Notes: generated from the letters alone by a model not told the origin. A stretch of DNA of 17,825 nucleotides from Oscillatoria sp. Prado101 (GCA_025454445.1 JALOOK010000065.1:1-17825), one strand, 5' to 3'. Positions 7,041 to 14,731 are shown, counted from the first letter of the stretch. Numbers and translations: made by a program.

Positions 7041-7994
7041 ATGCACCCAGCCACCTCTCACCCACCGGCACTGATTGCGATTTGCGGGGCCACGGCCACC
7101 GGCAAGTCGGGTTTAGCGCTGGCGATCGCGGAGCGCTTGGCCACGGCCATCCTCAGCGCTGACTCCCGGCAAGTGTACTGCGAGTTTGACATTGGCACGG
7201 CTAAGCCCTCTGTAGCGGACCGGCAGCGTGCCCCCCACTATTTAATTGATATCTGCCATCCTGCGGACACCCTCACGGTTGCGGATTACCAGCAGCAGGC
7301 CCAAGTCGCGGTGGCCTGTTGCCATCAATCTGGCACTCCCAAGCCCCCCCTGTTAGTCGGGGGCACCGGCTTATATATTAAAGCAGTGGTGCGCGGGATG
7401 AAGATCCCCCGGGTGCCACCGCAGCCGGCGTTGCGAGCCCAACTGGCCTCCTTGGGCCAATCTCAGTGTTACGCTATGCTGCAACAGGTCGATCCAGATG
7501 CCGGCGGCAAGATTCACCCGAATGACTCAGTGCGCACTTTGCGGGCATTAGAAGTATTCTACGCTACCGGGCGTCCGATTTCGCAGCAGCAGGGAGAGAT
7601 CCCACCAGACTATCCGATTTTGCAGATTGGTTTGGATTGCTCGCCGGGGGTTCTCGACAAGCGCATTGCGCGGCGCACTTCGGAAATGCTGGATGTCGGC
7701 TGGTTGGATGAGGTGGAATATCTCTGCCAGAAATACGGGTCTTCAATGCCATTGCTGGACACCCTCGGATATCGGGAAATGCGCCAATATCTTGCCGGTG
7801 ATATTTCCCTCGATGAAGCGAAAAAACTTACCGTTTTGCGCACCCGCCAGTTTGCCAAACGGCAGCGCACTTGGTTTAGAGCCTATCCTGAGATTGAGTG
7901 GTTTGATGCCGAAATGCCGGATTTGCTGGAGCGGGTGTGGGAGCGCGTGCGGGAGTTTCTAGAGAGCCGGTGTTGTATTCTTGAGAAGCAGTAA
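7041..7994 (+). CDS. miaA: tRNA dimethylallyltransferase
   Basis: 317 residues. MiaA transfers a dimethylallyl group from DMAPP to N6 of A37 in tRNAs that read UNN codons, the first step to ms2i6A. Motifs: P-loop GATATGKS (16-23), DSRQVY (41-46) carrying the catalytic Asp/Ser region, FDIGTAKP (49-56), the DMAPP/tRNA site GGTGLYIKA (107-115), LDTLGYREM and the C-terminal TRQFAKRQRTWFR. Length and motif order fit full-length bacterial MiaA. The ATG at 7041 is preceded directly by AGGGG, too close for an ideal Shine-Dalgarno, but no better start exists before the P-loop. It is divergent from gyrB. A strong palindrome 50 bases after the stop may end the transcript. Confidence 0.96.
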   Translation: MHPATSHPPALIAICGATATGKSGLALAIAERLATAILSADSRQVYCEFDIGTAKPSVADRQRAPHYLIDICHPADTLTVADYQQQAQVAVACCHQSGTPKPPLLVGGTGLYIKAVVRGMKIPRVPPQPALRAQLASLGQSQCYAMLQQVDPDAGGKIHPNDSVRTLRALEVFYATGRPISQQQGEIPPDYPILQIGLDCSPGVLDKRIARRTSEMLDVGWLDEVEYLCQKYGSSMPLLDTLGYREMRQYLAGDISLDEAKKLTVLRTRQFAKRQRTWFRAYPEIEWFDAEMPDLLERVWERVREFLESRCCILEKQ

Positions 7995-8020
7995 GGTTCT
8001 GGAGTTGGGAAAATTATAGC

Positions 8021-8042
8021 GTCTCTCATATTAGTGAGGGAC
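8021..8042. terminator. Imperfect hairpin after miaA
   Basis: GTCTCTCA and TGAGGGAC pair (one G-U) across TATTAG, 26 bases after the miaA stop. There is no U-run, but it lies just before the 15-bp palindrome at 8045. Together they plausibly form the 3' end of miaA mRNA. Confidence 0.35.
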
Positions 8043-8044
8043 TG

Positions 8045-8077
8045 AGAAACCCGGTTTCTTAAAGAAACCGGGTTTCT
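8045..8077. repeat. AGAAACCCGGTTTCT palindrome, single copy
   Basis: A 15-bp perfect inverted repeat with loop TAA, identical in its arms to the units after gyrB at 2179. It is placed shortly after the miaA stop, so it may double as a transcript-end hairpin. Confidence 0.88.
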
Positions 8078-8231
8078 TATGCGCACTTCATCCAACTGAG
8101 AGCCGCTATAGGAGAAGGCAAAATTAATGGTATTCCTTCCCACAGAAGCCCTGTTTGTGGGATTCTTCCGAAGCGGGAATAAACCGTGTTTATTTGGAAA
8201 ATCAGGCCAGAATAGCGTTGCGACCCCCCAC

Positions 8232-8282
8232 AGAAAACTGGTTTCTGCGATTGCAGTGGGGCCTTAAAGAAACCAGGTTTTT
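8232..8282. repeat. Decayed member of the AGAAACC palindrome family
   Basis: Arms AGAAAACTGGTTTCT and AGAAACCAGGTTTTT, 21 bases apart, with a couple of mismatches between them. It looks like an older variant of the family seen at 8045. Confidence 0.55.
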
Positions 8283-8299
8283 GGCAGCTGTTATGTTAG

Positions 8300-8834
8300 G
8301 CTGAAGGGAGAAAAGTCGGGGAATGTCCGGGGATTCAATCATCTAATTGTCACAGTCGGCCAGGCCCCGGCACGATCGGGCCCTCGGAGTGCCCCACAGG
8401 GGGTGAGGAACGCTCCAACGGCTGGAAGCAGCAGCGAGTGTGGGCAGTCGGGAGGTGAGGAATCGCGGCTAGCCAGCTGTGAAGGCTATAGTGGAATTGG
8501 ACAGTCAGAGGGAAAGCGCCGGCAACAAGGGAATGAAAAGAAAAACACCTCCAAGGCGGGTGAAGTGGGGGCGAAAGCAGGAGAAATCTGCTGTTGGCAC
8601 CACAAGAAACCCCCACCGGGGGTTTGGTGAGCTGAGGGGGCGACATCTACCAGGACACCCTAGCTGGCGCTGGAAACGAAATCCCTCCTCTACCCCATTC
8701 TCAGACAAGATGCACTATTGGCCCTTTTCAGCACCTCGCGCTCCGGAAACATCCCATCTCAGTCTCCTGGCGTCCCATTCCCGGGCACAATCGGAGGATA
8801 GAAATGTTACAGCCAGTGTCTGAAGCGCACCAGG
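8300..8834 (+). other. GC-rich intergenic stretch before the kinase, possible leader or structured RNA
   Basis: No coding sequence is convincing here; the open frames on both strands have compositionally odd translations. The stretch is rich in local complementarity, for example AAACCCCC and GGGGGTTT around ACC at 8607-8625, and AGCAG with CTGCT around 8577-8593. I compared it mentally with RNase P RNA, tmRNA, SRP RNA and the cobalamin, TPP and c-di-GMP riboswitches and found no match. It could be the 5' leader of the kinase gene, an ncRNA, or decayed repeat DNA. Confidence 0.2.
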
Positions 8835-8840
8835 AAGGAG
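8835..8840 (+). promoter_or_regulatory. Shine-Dalgarno of the hybrid kinase
   Basis: AAGGAG seven bases before the ATG at 8848; it supports that start. Confidence 0.7.
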
Positions 8841-8847
8841 CGACTCC

Positions 8848-11800
8848 ATGAAACTTCGTAACAAGACACTGTTTATCGTTGGCGCAGCGCTCGTCACCTT
8901 AAATCTGGTTGTGTCCGCCACAGCCTCGAGTATCTTGCTGAGGGACTTCCGAAAATTAGAGGAACAGAGTGTCCGCAAGGATATGGAACGCGCCAAAGAC
9001 GCGCTCAGGGATGACCTCTCCAATTTGGACACCATCGCTCAAGATCAAGCCAAGTGGGACAACTCCTACGCTTCCAGCGACAACGCGGGGTCGGACTATA
9101 TTAAGTCAAATTTCGGCGACGCCACTTTGGCTCAATGGAGACTTAACCTGGTGCTGCTGATTGACAAAGCCGGTGGGACAGTCTTCAGCAAAGGTTTCGA
9201 TTGGGCGCGGCAAACCCGAACCCCCATTCCTTCCAGCTTGCAGCAATACCTGGGATCTGGTAGCCCTCTGGTGGCTCACGCCACCCCAGAGAGCAGCCTA
9301 TCGGGAATCATTCTACTGCCGGAAGGCCCGATGCTGGCTGTCTCGCGCCCGGTACTCACCAGTGAGGGCACCGGCCCCATTCGGGGGACGATGATTGTCG
9401 GGCGTTACCTGGACGCTGACGAAATTGAGCGCTTGAAGGCACTGACCGATTTGTCTGTCACTTTGTACCCCCTGGGAGCCGGTCCGCTGAGGCCCGAACT
9501 GCAAGCGGTGCTGGACGCCTTTGGCCCTGCAGGGCAACCCGTTGCGCCAAAGGAACTCGCTAGCCAGCCAGCTCAGCCCAATCAAGGGCTGACGGCTGGG
9601 GATATTGTGATCAAGCCTGTTGTCAGTGAGTCTAATTCCCCCGGTGGGGAGGAGCGAATCGCCGGCTACGCACTGTTTAAAGATATCTACGGCAAGCCGG
9701 CGCTGCTGTTGCGAGTGGACTTGCTGAGAGTTATCTACCAGCAGGGTAAAGTTAGCTTGCGGTATTTTACCCTGTCCGTCTTGTCTGTGGGTCTGGCGTT
9801 TAGCGCTATCACTCTGGTGCTGGTGGAAAAATTGGTGCTCTCCAGGCTGACTCGTCTGAGCACCAGTGTCAGCAGCATTGCGGATCGCCTGGATCTCTCG
9901 CTGCGCGTGTCGCTCGCCGGCAAAGATGAACTCTCCAGTCTGGCTGACACGATCAACGCCATGCTGGAAGCTTTGGAAAAATCCCTCGAAGAGCGCCAAG
10001 CTAGCGAACAGCGCTACCGGCTGATGGCTGAGAACTCTACGGATATGATTGCCCGACAAAGCCCGGATGGGATTTTTCTGTATGTCTCGCCGGCTTGTCG
10101 GGCGCTGCTGGGATATGAGCCAGAAGAACTCACCGGACACTTCTCCTGCAAGCTGTTCCACCCGCAAGATTTGGCAGCGCTGAAAAAAACCCGCGCTGCG
10201 ATGTTCGAGGTGCCGGTTACTTACACGATCAGCTACCGCATCCGCCGCAAAGATGGGGAGTACATTTGGTTTGAAACCACCAGCCGCACTGTCCGCGACC
10301 CGATTTCCAAGCAAGTCCAAGAAGTGGTGTCGGTTTCCCGCGACATCACCCACCGCGTGCTTGCCGAGCAAGAACTGCGCGATAGTGAGGCTTCGATTCG
10401 GGGGCTGTATAAAATAACTTCGGCTGGCAAACTCAGTTTGGAAAAGCGCCTCCAAGGTCTGCTGGCGATGGGATGCCGCCGGTTTGGTTTGAAATACGGT
10501 ATTTTGTCTCGCATTGAAGGCAATTCTTCTCAGGTGATTGCCGCGAAATCCCCACACCAATCTATTTTAAAAGGGGAGGTATTCGATTTGCAGCAAACCT
10601 ACTGCCGGGAAACGGTGCGGCGCAAAGAGCCTCTCTATTTTGAGTCGGTGATGGTGTCTGGTTTACCGCGCCTTACCGCTGGTAAGCCTTTTAGGCAAGA
10701 AGCTTATATTGGCACGCCGATTGTCATTGCAGACATTGTGTGCGGCACTCTCAGCTTTTGGAGCGATACCCCGCTCAACAAACCGTTCAGAGCGGTGGAC
10801 AAGGAACTCTTAAGGCTGATGGCTCAGTGGATTGGGCGGGAACTGGAGCGCCAGCAAGATGCGTCCGCTTTGGCCACTGCCCGCGACCAGGCGCTGGAAG
10901 CAACGCGGGCGAAAAGCGAATTTCTGGCTACGATGAGCCACGAGATCCGGACGCCGATGAATGCGGTAATTGGCATGACCGGCTTGCTGCTGGACACCGG
11001 CTTGACGCCCCAGCAGCGAGACTTTGTGGAAACTGTGCGCAGCAGTGGGGATGCGTTGCTGGCTATTATTAATGACATTCTGGACTTTTCTAAAATTGAG
11101 TCGGGCAAGCTGGACCTGGAGGTGCAACCGTTCAATCTGCGCTCTTGTGTTGAGGAATCTCTGGATCTGCTCGCTTCTAAGGCGGCGGAGAAAGGTGTGG
11201 AAATAGCCTATTTGATTGACCGGCAAACCCCGACTGCGATTGTGGGGGATGTCACCAGGCTGCGCCAAATTTTGGTGAATTTGCTCAGCAATGCGGTGAA
11301 ATTCACGCTAGAGGGTGAGGTGATGGTTTCGGTGACGGCACGTCAGCTCGGGCAGGGGACTGGGAATTGGGTGCCGGTCGCCGGACATCGGGCAGACAAT
11401 CAGTGCCTGGATCCTGATGCTCTTTACCCTGTTTGGGAAATCCAATTCGCGGTCAGAGATACCGGCATTGGGATTCCTGCTGAGCGTATGGATCGCCTGT
11501 TTAAGTCGTTCAGCCAGGTTGATTCTTCTACCACTCGCCAGTATGGGGGCACGGGGCTGGGTTTGGCGATTAGCAAGCGCTTGAGCGAAATGATGGGGGG
11601 CCGGATGTGGGTGGAAAGCAGGGGGCGGCTGGGAGGCAATCCTCCTGATGATTTTAGATTTTCGATGTTAGATTTTGACTTGGGGGAGGCTGTTGAGGAA
11701 ACCGCAACTGTTGCGGATCGGGATGGTTTTAATAATCTCAAATCTCAAATTAAAACCTCACAATTTCCCGGCTCAACTTTTTACTTCACGGTGGTGGCGT

Positions 11801-13017
11801 TTGCGGTTAATAATTCAGTGGCAAAATATGGTAATCAAGCGTTAAACTGGCTGGAAGGTGGGGAGCGGTTTGATTTGGCGATTGTGGACAGGCACCTGCC
11901 GGACTGGGACGGTGTGGCTCTGGCGGGGAAAATTCACGCTTTGCCCTCGGGTGGGGGGCTGCCGGTGGTGATGCTGACTTCGCTCGGCACGCAGGAAACT
12001 CGGCAGATGGCTGCCGGTGAGCAGTTGGCGGGGGTGCTCAGCAAGCCGGTGAAGCAGTCCCACTTCTATAATGTCTTGGTTGAGTTATTTGGCGGGGAGC
12101 GCCAGGAAAGATACCGGTCGCTGCAAATAGGGCAGTTGGATGGGACTATGGGGGAACTGTTGCCCCTGCGGATTCTGCTGGCGGAAGACCATCCGGTTAA
12201 CCAAAAGGTGGCGCTGCTGACTTTGCAACGGATGGGGTATCGAGCGGATGTGGCGGGTAATGGGTTGGAGGTGCTTGACGCTTTGCATAGGCAGCCCTAT
12301 GATGTGGTGCTAATGGACGTCCAGATGCCTGAAATGGATGGCTTGGCAGCGGCGAGCCAGATTTGTCAGGAGTGGCCGGTTGACCGGCGTCCCAGGATTG
12401 TAGCGATGACGGCAAATGCTATGCAGGGCGATCGCGAAGAGTGCATCAAGGCGGGGATGGATGACTACATCAGCAAGCCTATACGGGTCGATGAGCTGGT
12501 GCGAGCTTTGAGTTTGTGCCAGCCGGTTTCTAGAAGTTCCGATTCGGGAACCCGCGACGGGGCGGGTTCCCTGCAAAATGGCAGTGCCGGCGGATTACGG
12601 GCAGCGGATGTGTCAGAAAAGTCAAGCTCGGAAATCGGGGGGGAAACGCCGCCTGAATCGCCAGAACCGGCAGAGTTGCCGGTGCTTGATGCCAAAATGC
12701 TGCAATCTTTGCGTGAAATAGATGCCTTGGCTGAGGTAATCGATCTCTATTTGGAAAATTTTCCCCAAATGCTGCAATCTGTTAGTGCGGCTGTTAGCAG
12801 TGAGGATGCTGTGGCGCTGCGCTCGGCGGCGCACTCGATGAAGTCAACTAGCGGCACTCTCGGCGCTTCTGGGATGTTTGAGCTGTGCAAGCAGCTAGAA
12901 GCTATGGGGCGTGCCGGCACCACTGCAGAAGCGCCGGCGCTGGTTTCCCAGATTGTAGGGGAGTTTGAGCGGGTGAGGGCTGCTTTGGAAATTGAGCGCC
13001 AGCTGTGTGAGGGGTGA
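8848..13017 (+). CDS. Membrane-bound hybrid sensor histidine kinase (CHASE4-HAMP-PAS-GAF-HisKA-HATPase-REC-REC-HPt)
   Basis: 1389 residues. Order: TM1 about 8-31; periplasmic CHASE4-like sensor about 32-295 (QDQAKWDNSYA); TM2 about 306-330; HAMP about 330-382; PAS/PAC about 386-510 (RRKDGEYIWFETTSR); GAF about 515-665; HisKA with phospho-acceptor His698 (MSHEIRTP); HATPase with N box NLLSNAVKF (811-819), DTGIGIP (871-877) and GGTGLGL (900-906); REC1; REC2 with E1113/D1114, phospho-acceptor D1157, T1188 and K1210; HPt with His1329 (AAHSMKSTSGTLGA). This is a multistep phosphorelay kinase. REC1 keeps D1014 (AIVDRHLPDWDG) and K1066 but lacks the N-terminal strand and acidic pair, so it is probably inactive. 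The HATPase domain carries two extra stretches (about 833-862 and 931-972) that look repeat-derived. Ligand and final target are unknown; no response regulator gene lies in the window. Confidence 0.93.
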   Translation: MKLRNKTLFIVGAALVTLNLVVSATASSILLRDFRKLEEQSVRKDMERAKDALRDDLSNLDTIAQDQAKWDNSYASSDNAGSDYIKSNFGDATLAQWRLNLVLLIDKAGGTVFSKGFDWARQTRTPIPSSLQQYLGSGSPLVAHATPESSLSGIILLPEGPMLAVSRPVLTSEGTGPIRGTMIVGRYLDADEIERLKALTDLSVTLYPLGAGPLRPELQAVLDAFGPAGQPVAPKELASQPAQPNQGLTAGDIVIKPVVSESNSPGGEERIAGYALFKDIYGKPALLLRVDLLRVIYQQGKVSLRYFTLSVLSVGLAFSAITLVLVEKLVLSRLTRLSTSVSSIADRLDLSLRVSLAGKDELSSLADTINAMLEALEKSLEERQASEQRYRLMAENSTDMIARQSPDGIFLYVSPACRALLGYEPEELTGHFSCKLFHPQDLAALKKTRAAMFEVPVTYTISYRIRRKDGEYIWFETTSRTVRDPISKQVQEVVSVSRDITHRVLAEQELRDSEASIRGLYKITSAGKLSLEKRLQGLLAMGCRRFGLKYGILSRIEGNSSQVIAAKSPHQSILKGEVFDLQQTYCRETVRRKEPLYFESVMVSGLPRLTAGKPFRQEAYIGTPIVIADIVCGTLSFWSDTPLNKPFRAVDKELLRLMAQWIGRELERQQDASALATARDQALEATRAKSEFLATMSHEIRTPMNAVIGMTGLLLDTGLTPQQRDFVETVRSSGDALLAIINDILDFSKIESGKLDLEVQPFNLRSCVEESLDLLASKAAEKGVEIAYLIDRQTPTAIVGDVTRLRQILVNLLSNAVKFTLEGEVMVSVTARQLGQGTGNWVPVAGHRADNQCLDPDALYPVWEIQFAVRDTGIGIPAERMDRLFKSFSQVDSSTTRQYGGTGLGLAISKRLSEMMGGRMWVESRGRLGGNPPDDFRFSMLDFDLGEAVEETATVADRDGFNNLKSQIKTSQFPGSTFYFTVVAFAVNNSVAKYGNQALNWLEGGERFDLAIVDRHLPDWDGVALAGKIHALPSGGGLPVVMLTSLGTQETRQMAAGEQLAGVLSKPVKQSHFYNVLVELFGGERQERYRSLQIGQLDGTMGELLPLRILLAEDHPVNQKVALLTLQRMGYRADVAGNGLEVLDALHRQPYDVVLMDVQMPEMDGLAAASQICQEWPVDRRPRIVAMTANAMQGDREECIKAGMDDYISKPIRVDELVRALSLCQPVSRSSDSGTRDGAGSLQNGSAGGLRAADVSEKSSSEIGGETPPESPEPAELPVLDAKMLQSLREIDALAEVIDLYLENFPQMLQSVSAAVSSEDAVALRSAAHSMKSTSGTLGASGMFELCKQLEAMGRAGTTAEAPALVSQIVGEFERVRAALEIERQLCEG
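11650..11760 (+). repeat. Repeat-like AT-rich insertion inside the kinase ATPase domain
   Basis: Within the kinase gene, GATTTTAGATTTTCGATG and TTAGATTTTGAC, then about 50 bases on AATCTCAAATCTCAAATT and AAAACC, resemble the arms of a dispersed intergenic repeat in roughly inverted arrangement. They encode residues about 935-972 (DDFRFSMLDFDLGEAVEETA, continuing to KSQIKTS), which separate GGRMWVES from the final GSTFYFTV strand and are not expected in HATPase_c. The frame is preserved. Confidence 0.5.
12522..12571 (+). repeat. Palindrome remnants in the REC2-HPt linker
   Basis: CCGGTTTCTAGAAG near the start matches the core of the 44-bp units at 2179. It is followed by a 10-bp perfect inverted repeat, GGGAACCCGC (12546-12555) and GCGGGTTCCC (12562-12571). 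Both fall in the codons of the flexible, Ser/Gly-rich linker between receiver 2 and the HPt domain, where in-frame insertions would be tolerated. Confidence 0.5.
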
Positions 13018-13165
13018 GGGGTTTGGGCATTGGGTATTGGGCACGCTGGCATTGGGCATTGCGGCGGGAGTGACGAACTGAACAATCCCTAATGCGCCAT
13101 TCTCCACGCGCCATTCCCCATGCGCCATGCGCCATGCGCCATGCCCCATTCCCCATGCCGAGCGC
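13018..13165. repeat. STRR-like low-complexity stretch, G-rich half then C-rich half
   Basis: TTGGGCATTGGGTATTGGGCA-type units (13023-13062) are followed by GCGCCAT and CCCCATT units (13092-13158). The halves are roughly complementary and could fold back. It fills the gap between the convergent kinase and rpmB genes. Confidence 0.65.
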
Positions 13166-13168
13166 CCT

Positions 13169-13405
13169 TTAAAATTTGTTCAAATCAATACCGGCTTCTT
13201 TGGCCATTGCTTGCAAGCCTTTTTGTTCTATGGTTTTGATGGCTTTGGTGGAAAGCCGCAATCTCACCCAGCGCTTGCCTTGTGGCCACCAAACCCGCTT
13301 CCACTGCAGGTTGGCTTCTTGCAGCTTGTGGGTGCGCCGGTGGGAGTGGGAAACGGCAAAGCCGTTGTTGGCTTTCTTGCCGGTGAGCTGACAGATGCGG
13401 GACAT
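13169..13405 (-). CDS. rpmB: 50S ribosomal protein L28
   Basis: 78 residues, full length for bL28. It starts MSRICQLTGKKANNGFAVSH with the N-terminal (S)R.C.LTGK..NNG..VSHSHRRTHK signature, then LQEANLQWKRVWWPQGKRWV and RLRLSTKAIKTIEQKG. It is a structural component of the large ribosomal subunit. AGGAG (13412-13416) sits seven bases before the ATG and fixes the start. It is monocistronic here, convergent with the kinase gene, with repeat DNA on both sides. No frameshift or missing region. Confidence 0.97.
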   Translation of the reverse strand: MSRICQLTGKKANNGFAVSHSHRRTHKLQEANLQWKRVWWPQGKRWVRLRLSTKAIKTIEQKGLQAMAKEAGIDLNKF

Positions 13406-13444
13406 GGCAATCTCCTGATTGTCGAAGCGCGTGTGCGATTTACC

Positions 13445-13450
13445 ATTGTA
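13445..13450 (-). promoter_or_regulatory. Candidate -10 box of rpmB
   Basis: The minus strand reads TACAAT about 40 bases upstream of the rpmB start, predicting a leader of roughly 30 bases. I see no recognisable -35. The placement is plausible for a housekeeping promoter. Confidence 0.35.
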
Positions 13451-13566
13451 GCGAATCTGCCGGCGTTGCGGGTGGGGGGGTGGGGGAATGCCGAGAGCGC
13501 CGCATGAAGAGCCCAGGGGAGCAACGGTCGCTTCGGGAGCGGGGGAGGGGGCTTTGCTCTGGGGTC

Positions 13567-13913
13567 AGAAACCGGGTTTCTTCTCGACTCTAGCTGAGTT
13601 TTCCCGCTGTTTGCCAAAAGAAACCCGGTTTCTTGCACAAGGGCCAGCGGGTCAGAAACCGGGTTTCTTCTCGACAATAGCTGAGGTTTCCCGCTGTTTG
13701 CCAAAAGAAACCCGGTTTCTCGCACAAGGGCGAGCGGGTCAGAAACCGGGTTTCTTCTCGACAATAGCTGAGGTTTCCCGCTGTTTGCCAAAAGAAACCC
13801 GGTTTCTTGCACAAGGGCGAGAGAGTCAGAAACCGGGTTTCTTCTCAACTTTCGCCCTTGGTTTCCCGCTGTTTGCCAAAAGAAACCCGGTTTCTTGTAT
13901 CAAGCGCTTCCCC
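13567..13913. repeat. Four tandem 87-bp units carrying the AGAAACC palindrome arms
   Basis: Units start at 13567, 13654, 13741 and 13828 with an exact 87-base period. Each begins with AGAAACCGGGTTTCT, continues through a spacer ending TTTCCCGCTGTTTGCCAAA, and has AGAAACCCGGTTTCT 52 bases after its start. The arms are in the opposite order to those at 2179, with a 37-base loop. Because 87 is a multiple of three, reading frames on both strands stay open and give 29-residue peptide repeats; I do not regard these as genes. Unit 4 is the most diverged. 13406-13566 holds only the rpmB upstream region and low-complexity DNA. Confidence 0.92.
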
Positions 13914-13941
13914 GTTTTTGGCACCGGCGTGCCGACAGGCG

Positions 13942-14320
13942 GCGGGCGTGCCGGTGGACACCGGCATGTTTTGGGAGCCGGTGCGGGCGTCTCGGCGCAG
14001 GTTTCGGTTTTTAGTACAGGCGGGACGCCTATTTAACTGCAAGCCCTCTCGCCCCCTCCCAGCCCACAAGGGGAAAGGGGAAGAAGAGAAATATCGAGCG
14101 GGGTATAGAGTGATTGTACCAATGAATGAAGCTGTTTATTACAAATAATTTCATTATAAATGGCTGCTGAGGCGTTTGATTCCAATTCATGTCTCACCCT
14201 CATCCACCGGCTCGATGGCTTGGATGACCTGTATGATTACCTTTGGATGCAATATTTTGCCGGCGTGGAAAGGGACTACAACTCGGGTGCCTTCTTTGAG
14301 ATATATTCTGTGGCTGCCCT
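13942..14320. repeat. Duplicated element, copy A
   Basis: 13942-14145 is nearly identical to 14732-14935 at a constant offset of 790 bases (from GCGGGCGTGCCGGTGGACAC to TTACAAAT). It contains AGGCG and CGCCT at 14018-14030, a member of the ACAGGCG hairpin family. After about 40 bases unique to copy A, a more diverged stretch resumes at about 14205 (CACCGG then GATGGCTTGGATGA) and ends with TGGCTGCCCT. The peptide read there, IHRLDGLDDLYDYLWMQYFA, resembles that of copy B, but copy A has a stop after YYK, so it would be broken. Confidence 0.85.
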
Positions 14321-14347
14321 TAGTTCTAATCAGGGTAAAGCCGGCGG

Positions 14348-14623
14348 CTAGCAAATAACCCAAGTTGCAACTGTTGGAGGCAGAGCCTCCAAAACGCCGT
14401 TCCCAGGCTCTGCCTGGGAACGAGGGGAAAAAATTTCCTTATTTAAAAGCGCCTGTTTTTCTTCATCAGACAGAGTTTCTAGGTAAAGCTCGACAGCTTC
14501 TTTGATGTTCGCCGTTACCTCTTCCAAGGAATCCCCTTGAGTTTGGCAGCCTTTCAGGTCTGGGCAGTAGGCATAGTATCCATCCTCATCTTTTTCGATT
14601 ATAATGCTAAGTTTGTACAGCAT
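14348..14623 (-). CDS. HicB-family antitoxin-like protein, orphan, repeat-derived C-terminus
   Basis: 91 residues from ATG 14623 (MLYKLSIIIEKDEDGYYAYC, then PDLKGCQTQGDSLEEVTANI). This is the HicB/UPF0150 fold: a partial RNase-H-like domain with the G-Y-x-A-x-C-P-D-L-x-G-C motif and the helix EEVTANIKEAVELYLETL. HicB proteins usually neutralise HicA, a small dsRBD-like mRNA interferase encoded next to them. No HicA-like gene lies on either side, so this copy is orphaned or solo. GGGG is about nine bases before the ATG; the frame is open to 14713 upstream, but that extension is not family-like. The last 20-odd residues (RSQAEPGNGVLEALPPTVAT) are encoded by a palindromic repeat and are not conserved HicB sequence. 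It lacks an added HTH domain. Confidence 0.8.
   Translation of the reverse strand: MLYKLSIIIEKDEDGYYAYCPDLKGCQTQGDSLEEVTANIKEAVELYLETLSDEEKQALLNKEIFSPRSQAEPGNGVLEALPPTVATWVIC
14374..14422. repeat. Twin palindromes (GGAGGCAGAGCCTCC and TTCCCAGGC types) forming the 3' end of hicB
   Basis: Two adjacent perfect inverted repeats: TTGGAGGC/GCCTCCAA (14374-14392, 3-base loop) and CGTTCCCAGGC/GCCTGGGAACG (14398-14422, loop TCT). Such paired palindromes are common intergenic repeats in cyanobacteria (recollection). Here they are read through in the hicB frame. Confidence 0.75.
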
Positions 14624-14731
14624 AATAATTGGCCCCTTTCGGTAGTGGGTCAGTTGCCTGCAACAAGAATAGCAACTCTCAGGTGGGTTTGCCGCCATTA
14701 TAGCAGTTTTCAATTGCCGGCGACCTGTCCT

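Noticed and set aside
6914..7054. Longer GyrB N-terminus starting at 7054
   Set aside because: The extra 47 residues are unlike GyrB, would overlap the miaA start, and the conserved start MTGSYSADQIQVLEG has its own AGGAG.
8400..8640. SRP RNA, RNase P RNA or a known riboswitch
   Set aside because: GGAAGCAGC near 8424 resembles part of the SRP RNA core, but the surrounding stem and loop do not fit. No RNase P P4 motif, tmRNA ends or riboswitch cores were found.
9313..10560. 415-residue open frame on the minus strand, antisense to the hybrid kinase
   Set aside because: It lies wholly inside a confident plus-strand kinase gene with recognisable domains. Its translation is Gln/Arg/Asn-rich without motifs, a typical shadow frame.
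13264..13848. Long open frames on both strands with 29-residue peptide repeats (ETGFLLANSGK, RRNPVSD)
   Set aside because: They arise because the 87-bp repeat is a multiple of three and has few stops; frames are open on both strands and one overlaps rpmB.
13567..13913. CRISPR array
   Set aside because: The 87-bp units are near-identical throughout, with no unique spacers, and no cas genes are present. The 22-bp array at 15857 likewise has no spacers.
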